Shown: in pieces, positions 24,722 through 32,761 of the stretch
Layout of the letters: each line of letters opens with the position of its first letter
Position numbering within the stretch: position 1 is the stretch's first letter
Assembly (NCBI RefSeq): GCF_016863015.1
Contig: NZ_BOOB01000039.1
Location: 97,372 to 161,371 of the forward strand
Length of the DNA stretch: 64,000 nt
From: Microbispora amethystogenes
GTDB lineage: Bacteria > Actinomycetota > Actinomycetes > Streptosporangiales > Streptosporangiaceae
Direction: 5' to 3'
Position numbers and translations under genes: made by a program
The notes under the pieces: model-generated
Databases searched by the model: none
What the model saw: the letters and a program-made list of their open reading frames with translations, nothing else
What the model was told of the DNA's origin: nothing

Positions 24722-24796
24722 GCCCCCTTAGCTCAGGGGATAGAGCACCGGCCTCCGGAGCCGGGAGCGCAAGTTCGAATCTTGCAGGGGGCACCA
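24722..24796 (+). tRNA. tRNA-Arg (CCG anticodon)
   Basis: The sequence folds as a full tRNA: acceptor stem GCCCCCT/AGGGGGC, D arm with TAGCTCAGGGGATAGAGCA, anticodon stem CCGGC/GCCGG around loop CTCCGGA giving anticodon CCG, and T arm GCAAG-TTCGAAT-CTTGC. The 3' CCA is encoded (24794-24796). It reads CGG arginine codons, common in this GC-rich genome. Confidence 0.95.
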
Positions 24797-24800
24797 GATC

Positions 24801-24836
24801 AAGACCAGTTCACATGTCGTGTGAGCTGGTCTTTTT
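24801..24836 (+). terminator. Rho-independent terminator after tRNA-Arg
   Basis: AAGACCAGTTCACA (24801-24814) pairs with 24820-24833 (one G-T pair) around a 5-base loop, followed by a short T-run. It begins four bases after the tRNA and is the most classical terminator in the window. Confidence 0.9.
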
Positions 24837-25006
24837 CATGACGTACGACCTGTCGCGATGCTGCATTGCGACGGTGTCGGATGTCCGGCGACGGGGTCCG
24901 CGGGCAACGCGCGGGCAATGGAGCCGCTCACGGAAGTCCTGGTCGATCTCGTCGTGACCGCCGGCTCGCACGCCCTGCTGCGCGCCGCTCTCAGTACAGT
25001 GGCGGG

Positions 25007-25420
25007 GTGTCGGGTGAGCAGGTGGGCGCGCGGGTGGACATCTGGATCTGGTCGGTACGGCTGACCAGGACTCGTTCGATCGCGTCCGACGCCTGCCGGG
25101 GCGGTCATGTCCGGGTCAACGGGGTGCGGGTCAAGCCCGCGCACGTCGTCCGGGTGGGTGACGAGGTCCGTCTGCGGCACGAGGGGCGCGAACGCATCGT
25201 GGTCGTCTCCCGCGTCATCACCAAGCGTGTCGGCGCCGTCGTGGCCGCCGAGTGCTACGTCGACAAGAGCCCTCCGCCTCCTCCGCGCGAGGAGGCGGTG
25301 ACGGTGGCCGTACGGGCCCGTGGCGCGGGACGTCCCACCAAGCGCGAGCGCCGCAGCATCGACAAGCTGCTCGGGCGCCCGGCGGTGGAAGCCCGGGACC
25401 GCCAGGCGCACCCGGAGTGA
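25007..25420 (+). CDS. S4-domain RNA-binding protein, Hsp15-like
   Basis: This 137-aa protein has an S4 RNA-binding fold at the N-terminus (RVDIWIWSVRLTRTRSIASDACRGG is split by the usual basic helix; GHVRVNGVRVKPAHVVRVGDEV follows), as in Hsp15/HslR, which binds stalled 50S subunits. The C-terminal tail is basic. The GTG at 25007 lies 6 bases after a TACAGT box (24995-25000), so it is probably leaderless. A KSPPPPPREE stretch separates the S4 fold from the tail. The role in ribosome rescue is by family analogy. Confidence 0.85.
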   Translation: MSGEQVGARVDIWIWSVRLTRTRSIASDACRGGHVRVNGVRVKPAHVVRVGDEVRLRHEGRERIVVVSRVITKRVGAVVAAECYVDKSPPPPPREEAVTVAVRARGAGRPTKRERRSIDKLLGRPAVEARDRQAHPE

Positions 25421-25592
25421 ACGGGCACGTTCTCCGGTCAGGGCGAACGACAGATGATCGGGCGGGCCTCCAACGTCACGGAGTCCCGCCCGTTCTCATC
25501 GGCGCTCGCTGGCTGTGGGCCGATCGTGGACCACGACAGAGATTCCGGCCTGGCCGTGGAAAGCTCGGGGGAGCGCGGCCGGGTCCCTCGTG

Positions 25593-28484
25593 TCACACGG
25601 TGACGACCTGCCATTCCTGGTTGACGCCGCCGTTGCCGGTCCATTGGATGACCCGGGCGCCGTCGGCTGTGGAGCCCCCTTCGACGTCCGCGCACAGTCC
25701 GTTGCCGACGTTGACGAGCCGGTAGTAGCCGCTCGTTGCGGCGGAGACGAGTTTCCACCGCTGGTTCGCGCCGTTGGTGTCGGTCGTCTGGACGAGGGCG
25801 GTGCCCTGGGTGGCGTTCGGGCTGGTGAGGGCCTTGCCGCTGCCGACGCTGATCAGCCGGAACGAGCCGTCGGAGTTCTGCGTCATCCGCCACTGCTGGT
25901 TGGCCCCGCCCGTCCAGGGCCACTGGACGACGGTCGCGCCGTCGGCGGTGGAGCCGCCGTAGACGTCCAGCACCTTGCCGCTGTTGCGGTTGACCAGGCG
26001 GACGACGCCGGTGGACGGGCCGCCGGCGCCCAGTTCGACGGTGATCTGGGTCGTCGTACCCGCGGTCAGTGACACCTGCCGGGCATGGCCGCCCAACGGC
26101 GAGCCGGCGACGCCCGCGCTGGTGGTCACGGAGGCGATCCCACGCCGGACGATGAGCGTCACGGTCTGGGTGACGTCGGAGACGACGGTGGCGGTGACGG
26201 TCCGGGCGCCGATGTCCCAGGTGAGCGAGTCGATCCGGACGCGGTTGCGGCCGCGTACGCCGGTGATCGCGCCCTTGGCGAGCTGGTCGGGCAGCGCGGG
26301 CAGCAACTCCAGGACGCCGGGCCTGGTGTAGACCAACGCCTCGGCGAGAATCGCGGGCAGCGAGTTGGCGGCGTCGGCGTTGTAGATCGACAGGTTCGGG
26401 TTGTGCGAGGTCATCAACGACCGGAAGACCATGTTGTTGCCCAGGATCTTCCGCAGGTTGCCGTACACGCCGGCGCCGTCCTTGAGCCGGGCTCGGGCGA
26501 GGCTGCGGTGGATGGCGCCGTGGGCCTCCCCTCCCTCGTCCCCCCGCAGATCCAGGGCGCGGCTCGCGTAGCGGATCAGGTCGGGCCTGTCCTCGGGGTT
26601 GATCTCGTGCAGCGGCCAAATCGGATACATGTGCTGCACGTGCCGGTGGTTGTACCGGTCGGACAGGCTGGGCCACGACCATTCCGCGAGCGCCCCGTCG
26701 CCGTTGATCCGATAGTCGGGCATCTTGGCCAGCAGGGCGGTCCAGCGTTGTACGCCCTGGCCTGAGCCCTGCTCGGTGCCGAGGAAGTTGGCGGCGTCGA
26801 TGGCGGCCTGCAGCGCGTGCTTGCCCGCGGCGATCTCCCCGGTCGCGTTGATCGACAGTTGCCTGCCCGTGTTGCCCGGGCTGTTCTCCATGGAGAAGCA
26901 CGGTACGAAGACGACCTTGCCGCCCGCGTCGGTGCGGGTGAGGAAGTCTTCGTAGAACAGCGCGAGCTCGATCAGGACCGGGGCGAGCTTGGTGCGGTAG
27001 AAGGTGGTGTCACCGCTGACCTGGTAGTACTCGAGCAGGGGATAGAGCAGCCAGTCGGCGCCGCCGATCCAGGTGTGGCCGGGGAACCCGCCGTCGAAGT
27101 GCAGCATCTTGCCGTACTCGCCGTCCGTACGGGAGGGAGCGAGCAGGCCGCGGGTGCCGTAGAGGTTTCTGGCGTTGGTGCGCCAGTCGTTGATCTGGCC
27201 GAGGATCAGGGCGAAGTAACCGTCCATGGCTTCGGTGAGGGACAGGATGTTGCCGGCGGCGACCTGGAAGTTGACGTTGGCGTCGGTGGTGAAGTCGCCG
27301 GCCCATGCCGCGTCCCAAGCGCCCGTCCACAGGCCGGTGAGCCGCGGCGGCAGGACGCCGCTGGAGCTGAGGAACAGGTAACGGCCGGAGTCGTACATCC
27401 GCTCCAGCAACGCGAGGTCGATGACGTTGCGGTTGGAGTTCTGCCGGGCGATCAGCTCACCGGTCGACAGTTGCCGATCGGCGGCGCTGACGTTCAGGTC
27501 GAGGCGTGAACGGTCGTACAGCGGGGTGTGCAGGGCGGTGTGCCGCGCGAGCAGCGCCGCGTAGTCGGCGCTCAGCGCGGCCAGCGCCGTGTGCAGGGGT
27601 TTGGCGTCCCACGCGGTGGACGATTCGTAGCGGTCGAGTTTGGTCAGCAGCACGAGTTTCGTCGCCGCGGCCACGACGATGGTCGACCCGCTCACCCGCA
27701 CCGAGCCGCCGGTCGCGACCACCCGGGTGACGCCCTCGTAGCCGAACGCCCCCTGCCCGGCGGGGTAGGTGCCCCGCAGGTTCAGGTAACCGTCACCGTT
27801 GGCGACCGTGGCCAGGGTGGTGAAGCCGACGGACCCCGGCACGCCGCTCAGGGCCGTGTTGACGCTCAGCGTGGTGTCGATCGTCCGGCCCGGCGCGGCC
27901 GTGAGTTCGTGGACGATGACCCGGTCGGCCCGGGAGGCGAAAGCCCGGCGCGTCCACGCACCGTAGCTGTCGGTCCACGTCGAGGTGACCTCCCCGCTCC
28001 GGAAATCGGTGATCCGGGCGTAGTTGCCGACGGTTGTCATCCCCGGGGTGCTGATCCGCAGCTCGTAGCCCGGATGGAAGGTCTGGGTCCAGCGCAGCGA
28101 CCAACCGGAGGTGAAGTCACTGGTGGCGCCGTTGAAGTCACCGGCGAGCGCCTTGTCCCTGACCCCCGCCAACCGCCCGGACAGCACCGGCGGGGTCAGG
28201 TTGCGGGTGCCGTTGGGCAGCACGAACCGATGATGCGTGAAGACGACCTTCTCCAGAGTGGGCGCGCCGTAGAGCATGGCCCCGTACTCGCCGTTGCCGG
28301 TCAGGAAGGCGTCGGTCCAGTTGGCGGCGGCGGCCGTGTCGTAGATGCCGCGTTGCGGCAGCGTCACCTGCGGTGGTACGGCCGCGGCCGCCCGGCCAGA
28401 GAAGATCGTCGAAGGAAGCGCGGCGGCGCCGACGGTCGCCGCCGTGGTGGCGATGAAGCGTCGACGGTTGAGCGGCATGTTCAT
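25593..28484 (-). CDS. GH95-like exoglycosidase with ricin-type lectin domain
   Basis: This 963-aa secreted enzyme resembles family 95 alpha-fucosidases/galactosidases. A Tat signal peptide (NRRRFIATTAATVG) leads to an N-terminal beta-sandwich, an (alpha/alpha)6 barrel with the TTDANVNFQ (N-x-N) segment, candidate catalytic Glu in FSMENSPGN and HRHVQHMYPIWP, then a C-terminal beta-sandwich. The last ~140 residues are a ricin B-type beta-trefoil with three QxW repeats (NQQWRM, NQRWKL, NQEWQV). AGGAG precedes the ATG at 28484. Sequence divergence from textbook GH95 members leaves the sugar uncertain. A promoter is visible about 200 bases upstream. Confidence 0.85.
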   Translation of the reverse strand: MNMPLNRRRFIATTAATVGAAALPSTIFSGRAAAAVPPQVTLPQRGIYDTAAAANWTDAFLTGNGEYGAMLYGAPTLEKVVFTHHRFVLPNGTRNLTPPVLSGRLAGVRDKALAGDFNGATSDFTSGWSLRWTQTFHPGYELRISTPGMTTVGNYARITDFRSGEVTSTWTDSYGAWTRRAFASRADRVIVHELTAAPGRTIDTTLSVNTALSGVPGSVGFTTLATVANGDGYLNLRGTYPAGQGAFGYEGVTRVVATGGSVRVSGSTIVVAAATKLVLLTKLDRYESSTAWDAKPLHTALAALSADYAALLARHTALHTPLYDRSRLDLNVSAADRQLSTGELIARQNSNRNVIDLALLERMYDSGRYLFLSSSGVLPPRLTGLWTGAWDAAWAGDFTTDANVNFQVAAGNILSLTEAMDGYFALILGQINDWRTNARNLYGTRGLLAPSRTDGEYGKMLHFDGGFPGHTWIGGADWLLYPLLEYYQVSGDTTFYRTKLAPVLIELALFYEDFLTRTDAGGKVVFVPCFSMENSPGNTGRQLSINATGEIAAGKHALQAAIDAANFLGTEQGSGQGVQRWTALLAKMPDYRINGDGALAEWSWPSLSDRYNHRHVQHMYPIWPLHEINPEDRPDLIRYASRALDLRGDEGGEAHGAIHRSLARARLKDGAGVYGNLRKILGNNMVFRSLMTSHNPNLSIYNADAANSLPAILAEALVYTRPGVLELLPALPDQLAKGAITGVRGRNRVRIDSLTWDIGARTVTATVVSDVTQTVTLIVRRGIASVTTSAGVAGSPLGGHARQVSLTAGTTTQITVELGAGGPSTGVVRLVNRNSGKVLDVYGGSTADGATVVQWPWTGGANQQWRMTQNSDGSFRLISVGSGKALTSPNATQGTALVQTTDTNGANQRWKLVSAATSGYYRLVNVGNGLCADVEGGSTADGARVIQWTGNGGVNQEWQVVTV

Positions 28485-28626
28485 CGAAGCTCCTGGTGGC
28501 GAGTCGGGGAGACGGTCGCGGCCGAGCACCGCCCGTGCCGCCACGGCTGGTCCATCGCCTGGTCCATCGCCGTGGTACGGCCGCCGTTCGAGAGGTCACC
28601 CGGGCCTGTGGTCAAAAGGTGCCTCC

Positions 28627-28716
28627 GGGGGGGGGGAGAACCGATTCGATAGCGCGGAGACATCCCATGTATAGGACGCGTGGCCGCAACGTATGACGTC
28701 TTATGTGACCCGTCAA
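28627..28716 (-). promoter_or_regulatory. Promoter region of GH95-like gene with G10 tract
   Basis: On the minus strand, TTGACG (28716-28711), a 17-bp spacer and TACGTT (28693-28688) form a plausible promoter, giving a 5' leader of about 195 bases. The leader contains a run of ten G (28627-28636, C10 in the transcript). The rest of 28485-28874 shows only a GAAATTTTC palindrome (28789-28797). Confidence 0.4.
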
Positions 28717-28874
28717 GGAATGATCGTAGAAGCCGCATACCCCGGTCTCGAGTCCCAGGACGGCTGACGACTCTCCCGCGAACTACCTGAAATTTTCATC
28801 GGGAGGACGGCCGGGCGCGGGCGACTCGGCACGGGTGCGCCTACCGTCGGCCGGATCCTTCCTCCGTCGTGGGC

Positions 28875-29570
28875 TCAGCCGTGTCCGCCGGGATTCATCC
28901 CATCTCTGGCGAGCGATGCTTCTGCATCCTCACCAGGAGATTCTCGCGACGAGGCCGTCGTGCGAGACGCGTCCCTCGTCGACAGCATCCGTTCCATCGA
29001 CGAGATCTCTCCTTGTTGAGCGGCGACGATCGCCTCTGCAAGCCGCCGGACGCGCTCGTCGCCGCTCGACCGCAGGGCGGCGCGCGCCATGTCCACGCCA
29101 CCCTTGTGATGGGCGATCATCAGGCGGAGGAACAGCGCCTCCGCCTCACGACCCTGGGCCTCCGCCAACTGCTTCAGCTGATTGGAGGTGCCCATGCCCG
29201 GCATCGAGGTGACCGTGTGGCCCATGGAGCCGTGCCCCGTCCGCGTCCATGCCATCGGAGGAGCCAGGGAGGTCTGCGGCAGCCCCCACATGTCGAGCCA
29301 GGCGAACATCTGGCCGATCTGCTGCTGCTGGGTCAGTGCGATGTCATAGGCGAGAGTCCTCACCTCCGCGTCCGTGGTGCGGTCGCGCACGATCAACGCC
29401 ATGCGTACGGCCTGGGCATGGTGGGTCTGCATGTCCCTGGCGAATCCGGCTTCGGGGGAGTCGTCGGCCGGAGCCTGGCGAGAGAGGGCCGCTCCGGCCA
29501 GGACGACCACCACGACGGCGATGCCGATGACGGCCAGGGCCCGCGGGCCCAGGCGTCCGGACAAGGTCAT
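28875..29570 (-). CDS. DUF305 protein, membrane-anchored
   Basis: This 231-aa protein has an N-terminal membrane helix (LAVIGIAVVVVVLAGAAL) and an exported DUF305 domain. DUF305 is a ferritin-like helical fold often linked to copper; its markers here are FARDMQTHHAQAVRMA and LMIAHHKGGVDMA, and a Met-rich loop (GSMGHTVTSMPGMG) could bind copper(I). The ATG at 29570 overlaps the stop of the DUF3105 gene as ATGA, so translation is coupled. It belongs with the BlaI operators upstream of that gene. Confidence 0.9.
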   Translation of the reverse strand: MTLSGRLGPRALAVIGIAVVVVVLAGAALSRQAPADDSPEAGFARDMQTHHAQAVRMALIVRDRTTDAEVRTLAYDIALTQQQQIGQMFAWLDMWGLPQTSLAPPMAWTRTGHGSMGHTVTSMPGMGTSNQLKQLAEAQGREAEALFLRLMIAHHKGGVDMARAALRSSGDERVRRLAEAIVAAQQGEISSMERMLSTRDASRTTASSRESPGEDAEASLARDGMNPGGHG

Positions 29571-30178
29571 ACGGCGGGCTCTCCCGTTCCTCCGTCGCAC
29601 GGTGCGCCCGGCTCGGGGGCCTCGGGGCTCTTCGCGTGGGCGCGGATGAAGCGCGCGAGTCTGGGGTCGTCCGGGCCGTCCAGCGCGAGTTGCCTGCCCC
29701 ACGCGCTCGCGACGACCGCGGGCTTCTGGCCGGTGAACGGGGAGAGGACCACGTACTCCCGGCCGGCGACGAGGTCGCGGAGTTTCCGCCGGTCCTCGTC
29801 TGGGAGGGCGGGCGAGTGGGTGATCCAGACGGCGCCGTGCTCCTGGGCGTGCACCACGTTCTCGGTGCGGACCGGCTGGTCGTAGATGCCGCAGTTGATC
29901 CAGGTCGGGTCGTGGTCGCCGCCGACCGGAGGGGACTGCGGGTAGGTGACAGCCTCGGTCGTGTGATTGCGGTTCTTGACCGCGTAGGTGCGGACGGCGT
30001 CGAGCGACGTCTTGTTCCTCTCCCGGAGGAACAGGACTCCACTGGCTACGGCGATCCCGCTCACGAGAAGGGCCGACGTGCCGACCACGGTGATCCTCCG
30101 CAACCGCTCGGCCTTCCGCTGCCGGGCCTGCAGTTGTGAGAGGCGCTCTTTCCTGCTCGCCTGCTCCGCACCGGTCAT
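29567..30178 (-). CDS. DUF3105 membrane-anchored protein
   Basis: This 203-aa protein has a basic, coiled-coil-like cytosolic N-terminus (RKERLSQLQARQRKAERLRR is typical), one membrane helix and an extracytoplasmic DUF3105 domain with YPQSPPVGGDHDP, CGIYDQPV and HAQEHGAVWI motifs; the His, Cys and Met-type ligands suggest metal contact. DUF3105 function is not known. The ATG at 30178 follows GGGAG. It is cotranscribed with the DUF305 gene. Two BlaI-type operators sit 22-56 bases upstream of its start. Confidence 0.85.
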   Translation of the reverse strand: MTGAEQASRKERLSQLQARQRKAERLRRITVVGTSALLVSGIAVASGVLFLRERNKTSLDAVRTYAVKNRNHTTEAVTYPQSPPVGGDHDPTWINCGIYDQPVRTENVVHAQEHGAVWITHSPALPDEDRRKLRDLVAGREYVVLSPFTGQKPAVVASAWGRQLALDGPDDPRLARFIRAHAKSPEAPEPGAPCDGGTGEPAV

Positions 30179-30199
30179 GGGCTGCTCCCATCGCCTATC

Positions 30200-30234
30200 T
30201 TCTACGACGGGTAGAACTTCTACACGAAGTAGAA
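30200..30234 (-). promoter_or_regulatory. Two BlaI-type operators before DUF3105-DUF305
   Basis: TTCTAC-N5-GTAGAA occurs twice, at 30200-30216 and 30218-30234, both with perfect 6-bp arms. The same site occurs before blaI at 31594-31610. They lie between the M56 stop and the DUF3105 start, implying an internal regulated promoter. Confidence 0.75.
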
Positions 30235-30263
30235 TATGGCTGCCGTAAATCCGGGACCACGAG

Positions 30264-31211
30264 TCACGCGGGCCGGATGACCACGCACAACAACGGCGAG
30301 ACCAGCACGGCCAGGGGTCCGACGAGGAGCAGACCGGCGATCGAGTAGGCGACGGCGGGGATCCACCGCGGCCGCTCGTCCGCCCTGCCGAGAAGCCGCT
30401 CCAGACGGTGGACGACCCCGGTGTCGGCCAGAGCGGGCATGTCGTCCGCGGAGGAGCCCGTTCGCGGCGTGGCCATGCGTACCAGCGCGCGAGCCAGTGG
30501 CAGCTCTCCATGCACCCGGCGGGCCTGGTCGTCCGCGAGCATCTCCAGCAGGACGGGAACGGCCTGCCGGGCGGTCCGTGCCGCCGCGAGCCAGGGAAAG
30601 GCCTCGGCCAGAGCGACGAACGGCAGCAGGATCAGATCGTGCCTGCCCCGGGCGTGCGCTCGTTCGTGGCCGAGGACGGCCCGCAGCTCCTGCCTGTTCA
30701 GCAGGTCGAGCGTGCCCTGACTGAGCACGACCCGGACCCGCCGCCCGGGAACGCAGTACGCGATCGGTTCCGCGGTGGGCAGGATGTAGGCGTCGTGGTC
30801 GGCGGCGTGATCGGCCACGAGGTCCACCAGCAGACGCTGCCGTCGCTGCTCCGCGACCGTCCTCACGGTCACCCGGACGGTGTGCGCGAGCAGCCAGGCA
30901 AGCACGCCCAGCGACCAGGCGAGGGCGACGAGCGGGGCCGGGCCGAGCCCGGTCAGCCCGGGCCCGGCGAGGACGCGACCGACGAGGGTGTGCATCCCGT
31001 GGGGGAAGACCGCGGCCACCGGCGCGACCGAGGCGACCAGCCCCAGCCCCACCGCTCCGAGCCCGCCGGCCAGGCCGATCGCCTGCCACAGCACCAGGGC
31101 GGCTCTGGGGCATCGGCGGGTCCACCTCGCCGTGGCGAGCCGCGCGGAGACCCGCCCGCCGAACACGACGGGCGTCAACGCGAGGCCTGCCGCGAGCAGC
31201 CACAGGCTCAC
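30264..31211 (-). CDS. M56-family (BlaR1/MecR1-like) membrane metallopeptidase
   Basis: This 315-aa membrane protein has four to five helices and the zinc motif HERAH (His182, Glu183, His186) in a cytosolic loop, as in BlaR1-type peptidases. It lacks the penicillin-binding sensor domain of BlaR1. The final helix (IAGLLLVGPLAVLVSPLL) ends near the C-terminus. Its GTG start overlaps the blaI stop (GTGA), so the two are coupled. It may cleave or inactivate the BlaI-like repressor on an unknown signal. Confidence 0.9.
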   Translation of the reverse strand: MSLWLLAAGLALTPVVFGGRVSARLATARWTRRCPRAALVLWQAIGLAGGLGAVGLGLVASVAPVAAVFPHGMHTLVGRVLAGPGLTGLGPAPLVALAWSLGVLAWLLAHTVRVTVRTVAEQRRQRLLVDLVADHAADHDAYILPTAEPIAYCVPGRRVRVVLSQGTLDLLNRQELRAVLGHERAHARGRHDLILLPFVALAEAFPWLAAARTARQAVPVLLEMLADDQARRVHGELPLARALVRMATPRTGSSADDMPALADTGVVHRLERLLGRADERPRWIPAVAYSIAGLLLVGPLAVLVSPLLCVVIRPA

Positions 31212-31564
31212 CGGGCAGCCTCGTCTCGCCCGTCGAGCGCCTCGCGGAGGGCCGCGGCCACCTCAGGGGAGACCGTGCCGACGAACCGGCTCACGGCGGC
31301 CTCCACGTCACCGGCCTCGTCGAGGGCGGCGCGCATGGTCTCGGCCACGAACGTGTCCCTGTCCGCGCCGGCCCTGTACAGGTGTGCCCGTCCCTGTCGC
31401 TCCCGTGAGACCAGACCCTTGCGGGAGAGCCGTACGAGAACGGTCAGCACCGTGGTGACCGCCGGCCGGGAGGCGAGACCGTCGGCGAGATCCTGGGCGA
31501 ACATCCCCTCCGGATGGTTCCACAGGGCCTCCATGACCGATCGCTCCAGGTTGCCGAGTCGCAC
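31208..31564 (-). CDS. BlaI/MecI/CopY-family repressor
   Basis: This 118-aa winged-helix repressor matches the BlaI family: MRLGNLERSVMEALW at the start, the recognition region SRPAVTTVLTVLVRLSRKGLV, and a dimerisation tail with FVGTVSPEVAAALREAL. The GTG start at 31564 follows GGAGAGG. A TTCTAC-N5-GTAGAA-like operator lies 30-46 bases upstream, and two more precede DUF3105-DUF305. No beta-lactamase gene is near, so the regulon is more likely metal or envelope stress. Confidence 0.92.
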   Translation of the reverse strand: MRLGNLERSVMEALWNHPEGMFAQDLADGLASRPAVTTVLTVLVRLSRKGLVSRERQGRAHLYRAGADRDTFVAETMRAALDEAGDVEAAVSRFVGTVSPEVAAALREALDGRDEAAR

Positions 31565-31593
31565 GGTCCCGCCTCTCCTTCACCTCGATGACT

Positions 31594-31610
31594 CTCTACA
31601 GAGAGTAGAA
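31594..31610 (-). promoter_or_regulatory. BlaI-type operator before blaI
   Basis: CTCTAC-AGAGA-GTAGAA (31594-31610) differs from the other two sites by one arm base and has the same 5-bp spacer. It implies self-repression of blaI-M56. Confidence 0.7.
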
Positions 31611-31621
31611 GGTGAACGGGC

Positions 31622-32620
31622 TCAGTCGCGGGTGAGCAGCTCCAGGGTGTCGACGACGCGGTTCGAGAAGCCCCACTCGTTGTCGTACCAGGCCACCACC
31701 TTGACGTGCCTGCCATCGACGCGGGTGAGGGCGGCGTCGAAGATCGCCGACGCGGGCTGGCCGGTGATGTCGCTGGAGACCAGCGGCTCGTCGGCGTAGT
31801 CGAGGATGCCCTTGAGCCTGCCGTCGGCGGCGGCGCGGTAGGCCGCGAGCACCTCGTCCCGCGTCACCTCGCGGGAGACGGCGGTGTTCAGCTCCACGAT
31901 CGAACCCACCGGGACCGGCACGCGGATCGCGTCGCCCGACAGCTTGCCGTCGAGGTTCGGCAGCACCTGGCCGATGGCCTTGGCGGCCCCCGTGGTGGTG
32001 GGCACGATGTTCACGCCGGCCGCGCGGGCGCGCCTCAGGTCGCGGTGCGGGCCGTCCTGCAGGTTCTGCTCCTGGGTGTAGGCGTGCACCGTGGTCATGA
32101 AGCCGTGCTCGATGCCGGCCAGGTCGTCGAGCACGGACGCCAGCGGTGCCAGCGCGTTCGTGGTGCACGAGGCGTTCGAGACGATCACGTGCCTGGCGGG
32201 GTCGTACGCCTCGGTGTTCACGCCGTAGGCGAGCGTGACGTCGGCGCCGTCGGAGGGGGCGCTCACCAGCACGCGCCGGGCGCCCGCGTCGATGTGCGCG
32301 CGGGCGGCACGCGCCGCGGTGAAGCGGCCGGTGGACTCGAGCACGATGCCCACGCCGAGCTCGGCCCAGGGCAGCTTGGCCGGCTCGCGTTCGGCGAGCA
32401 CCTGGATGCGGCGGCCGCCGACCACGAGCTCGGCGCCGTCGACCTCGACGGGAAGGCCGAGGCGGCCGAGCGCGCTGTCGTACTTGAGCAGGTGCGCGAG
32501 GGTCTCCGGGGCGGTGAGGTCGTTGACGGCGACCACTTCGAGGTCGGTGTCACGTTCGAGCAGGGCGCGGAGGGTGTTGCGTCCGATGCGGCCGAATCCG
32601 TTGACGGCGATGCGAGTCAT
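31622..32620 (-). CDS. gap: Glyceraldehyde-3-phosphate dehydrogenase
   Basis: This 332-aa enzyme oxidises glyceraldehyde 3-phosphate in glycolysis. It has the NAD-binding VNGFGRIGRN motif, the catalytic Cys152 in SNASCTTN, and the C-terminal WYDNEWGFSNR. Asn33 at the end of the second strand (VAVNDL) is as in typical NAD-dependent forms; cofactor choice cannot be settled here. The ATG at 32620 follows GAAAGGAA. It stands alone rather than with pgk and tpi, so it may be a second, conditionally used isozyme. Confidence 0.95.
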   Translation of the reverse strand: MTRIAVNGFGRIGRNTLRALLERDTDLEVVAVNDLTAPETLAHLLKYDSALGRLGLPVEVDGAELVVGGRRIQVLAEREPAKLPWAELGVGIVLESTGRFTAARAARAHIDAGARRVLVSAPSDGADVTLAYGVNTEAYDPARHVIVSNASCTTNALAPLASVLDDLAGIEHGFMTTVHAYTQEQNLQDGPHRDLRRARAAGVNIVPTTTGAAKAIGQVLPNLDGKLSGDAIRVPVPVGSIVELNTAVSREVTRDEVLAAYRAAADGRLKGILDYADEPLVSSDITGQPASAIFDAALTRVDGRHVKVVAWYDNEWGFSNRVVDTLELLTRD

Positions 32621-32761
32621 GGGCGTTCCTTTCGTTCCGCGCTCCATGATCGGCGTCCGGGCACAGGGCCGACAGTGGCCTGAATGACAGCACGCGCAAG
32701 AATCCAGCCAGAAGTTTCGCCACCGTTCGCAAGGATCTCGCCACACCCTGCCTGGCCCAGT

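Noticed and set aside
24594..24794. Upstream extension of the single-domain response regulator
   Set aside because: It would run back into the tRNA-Arg gene and encodes no conserved sequence; a leaderless GTG start fits better.
24722..24796. tRNA-Arg as an integration site for a mobile element
   Set aside because: No integrase, no partial tRNA copy and only ordinary chromosomal genes on both sides.
30264..31564. BlaI/M56 pair as a beta-lactam resistance system
   Set aside because: No penicillin-sensor domain in the M56 protein and no beta-lactamase or PBP gene nearby.
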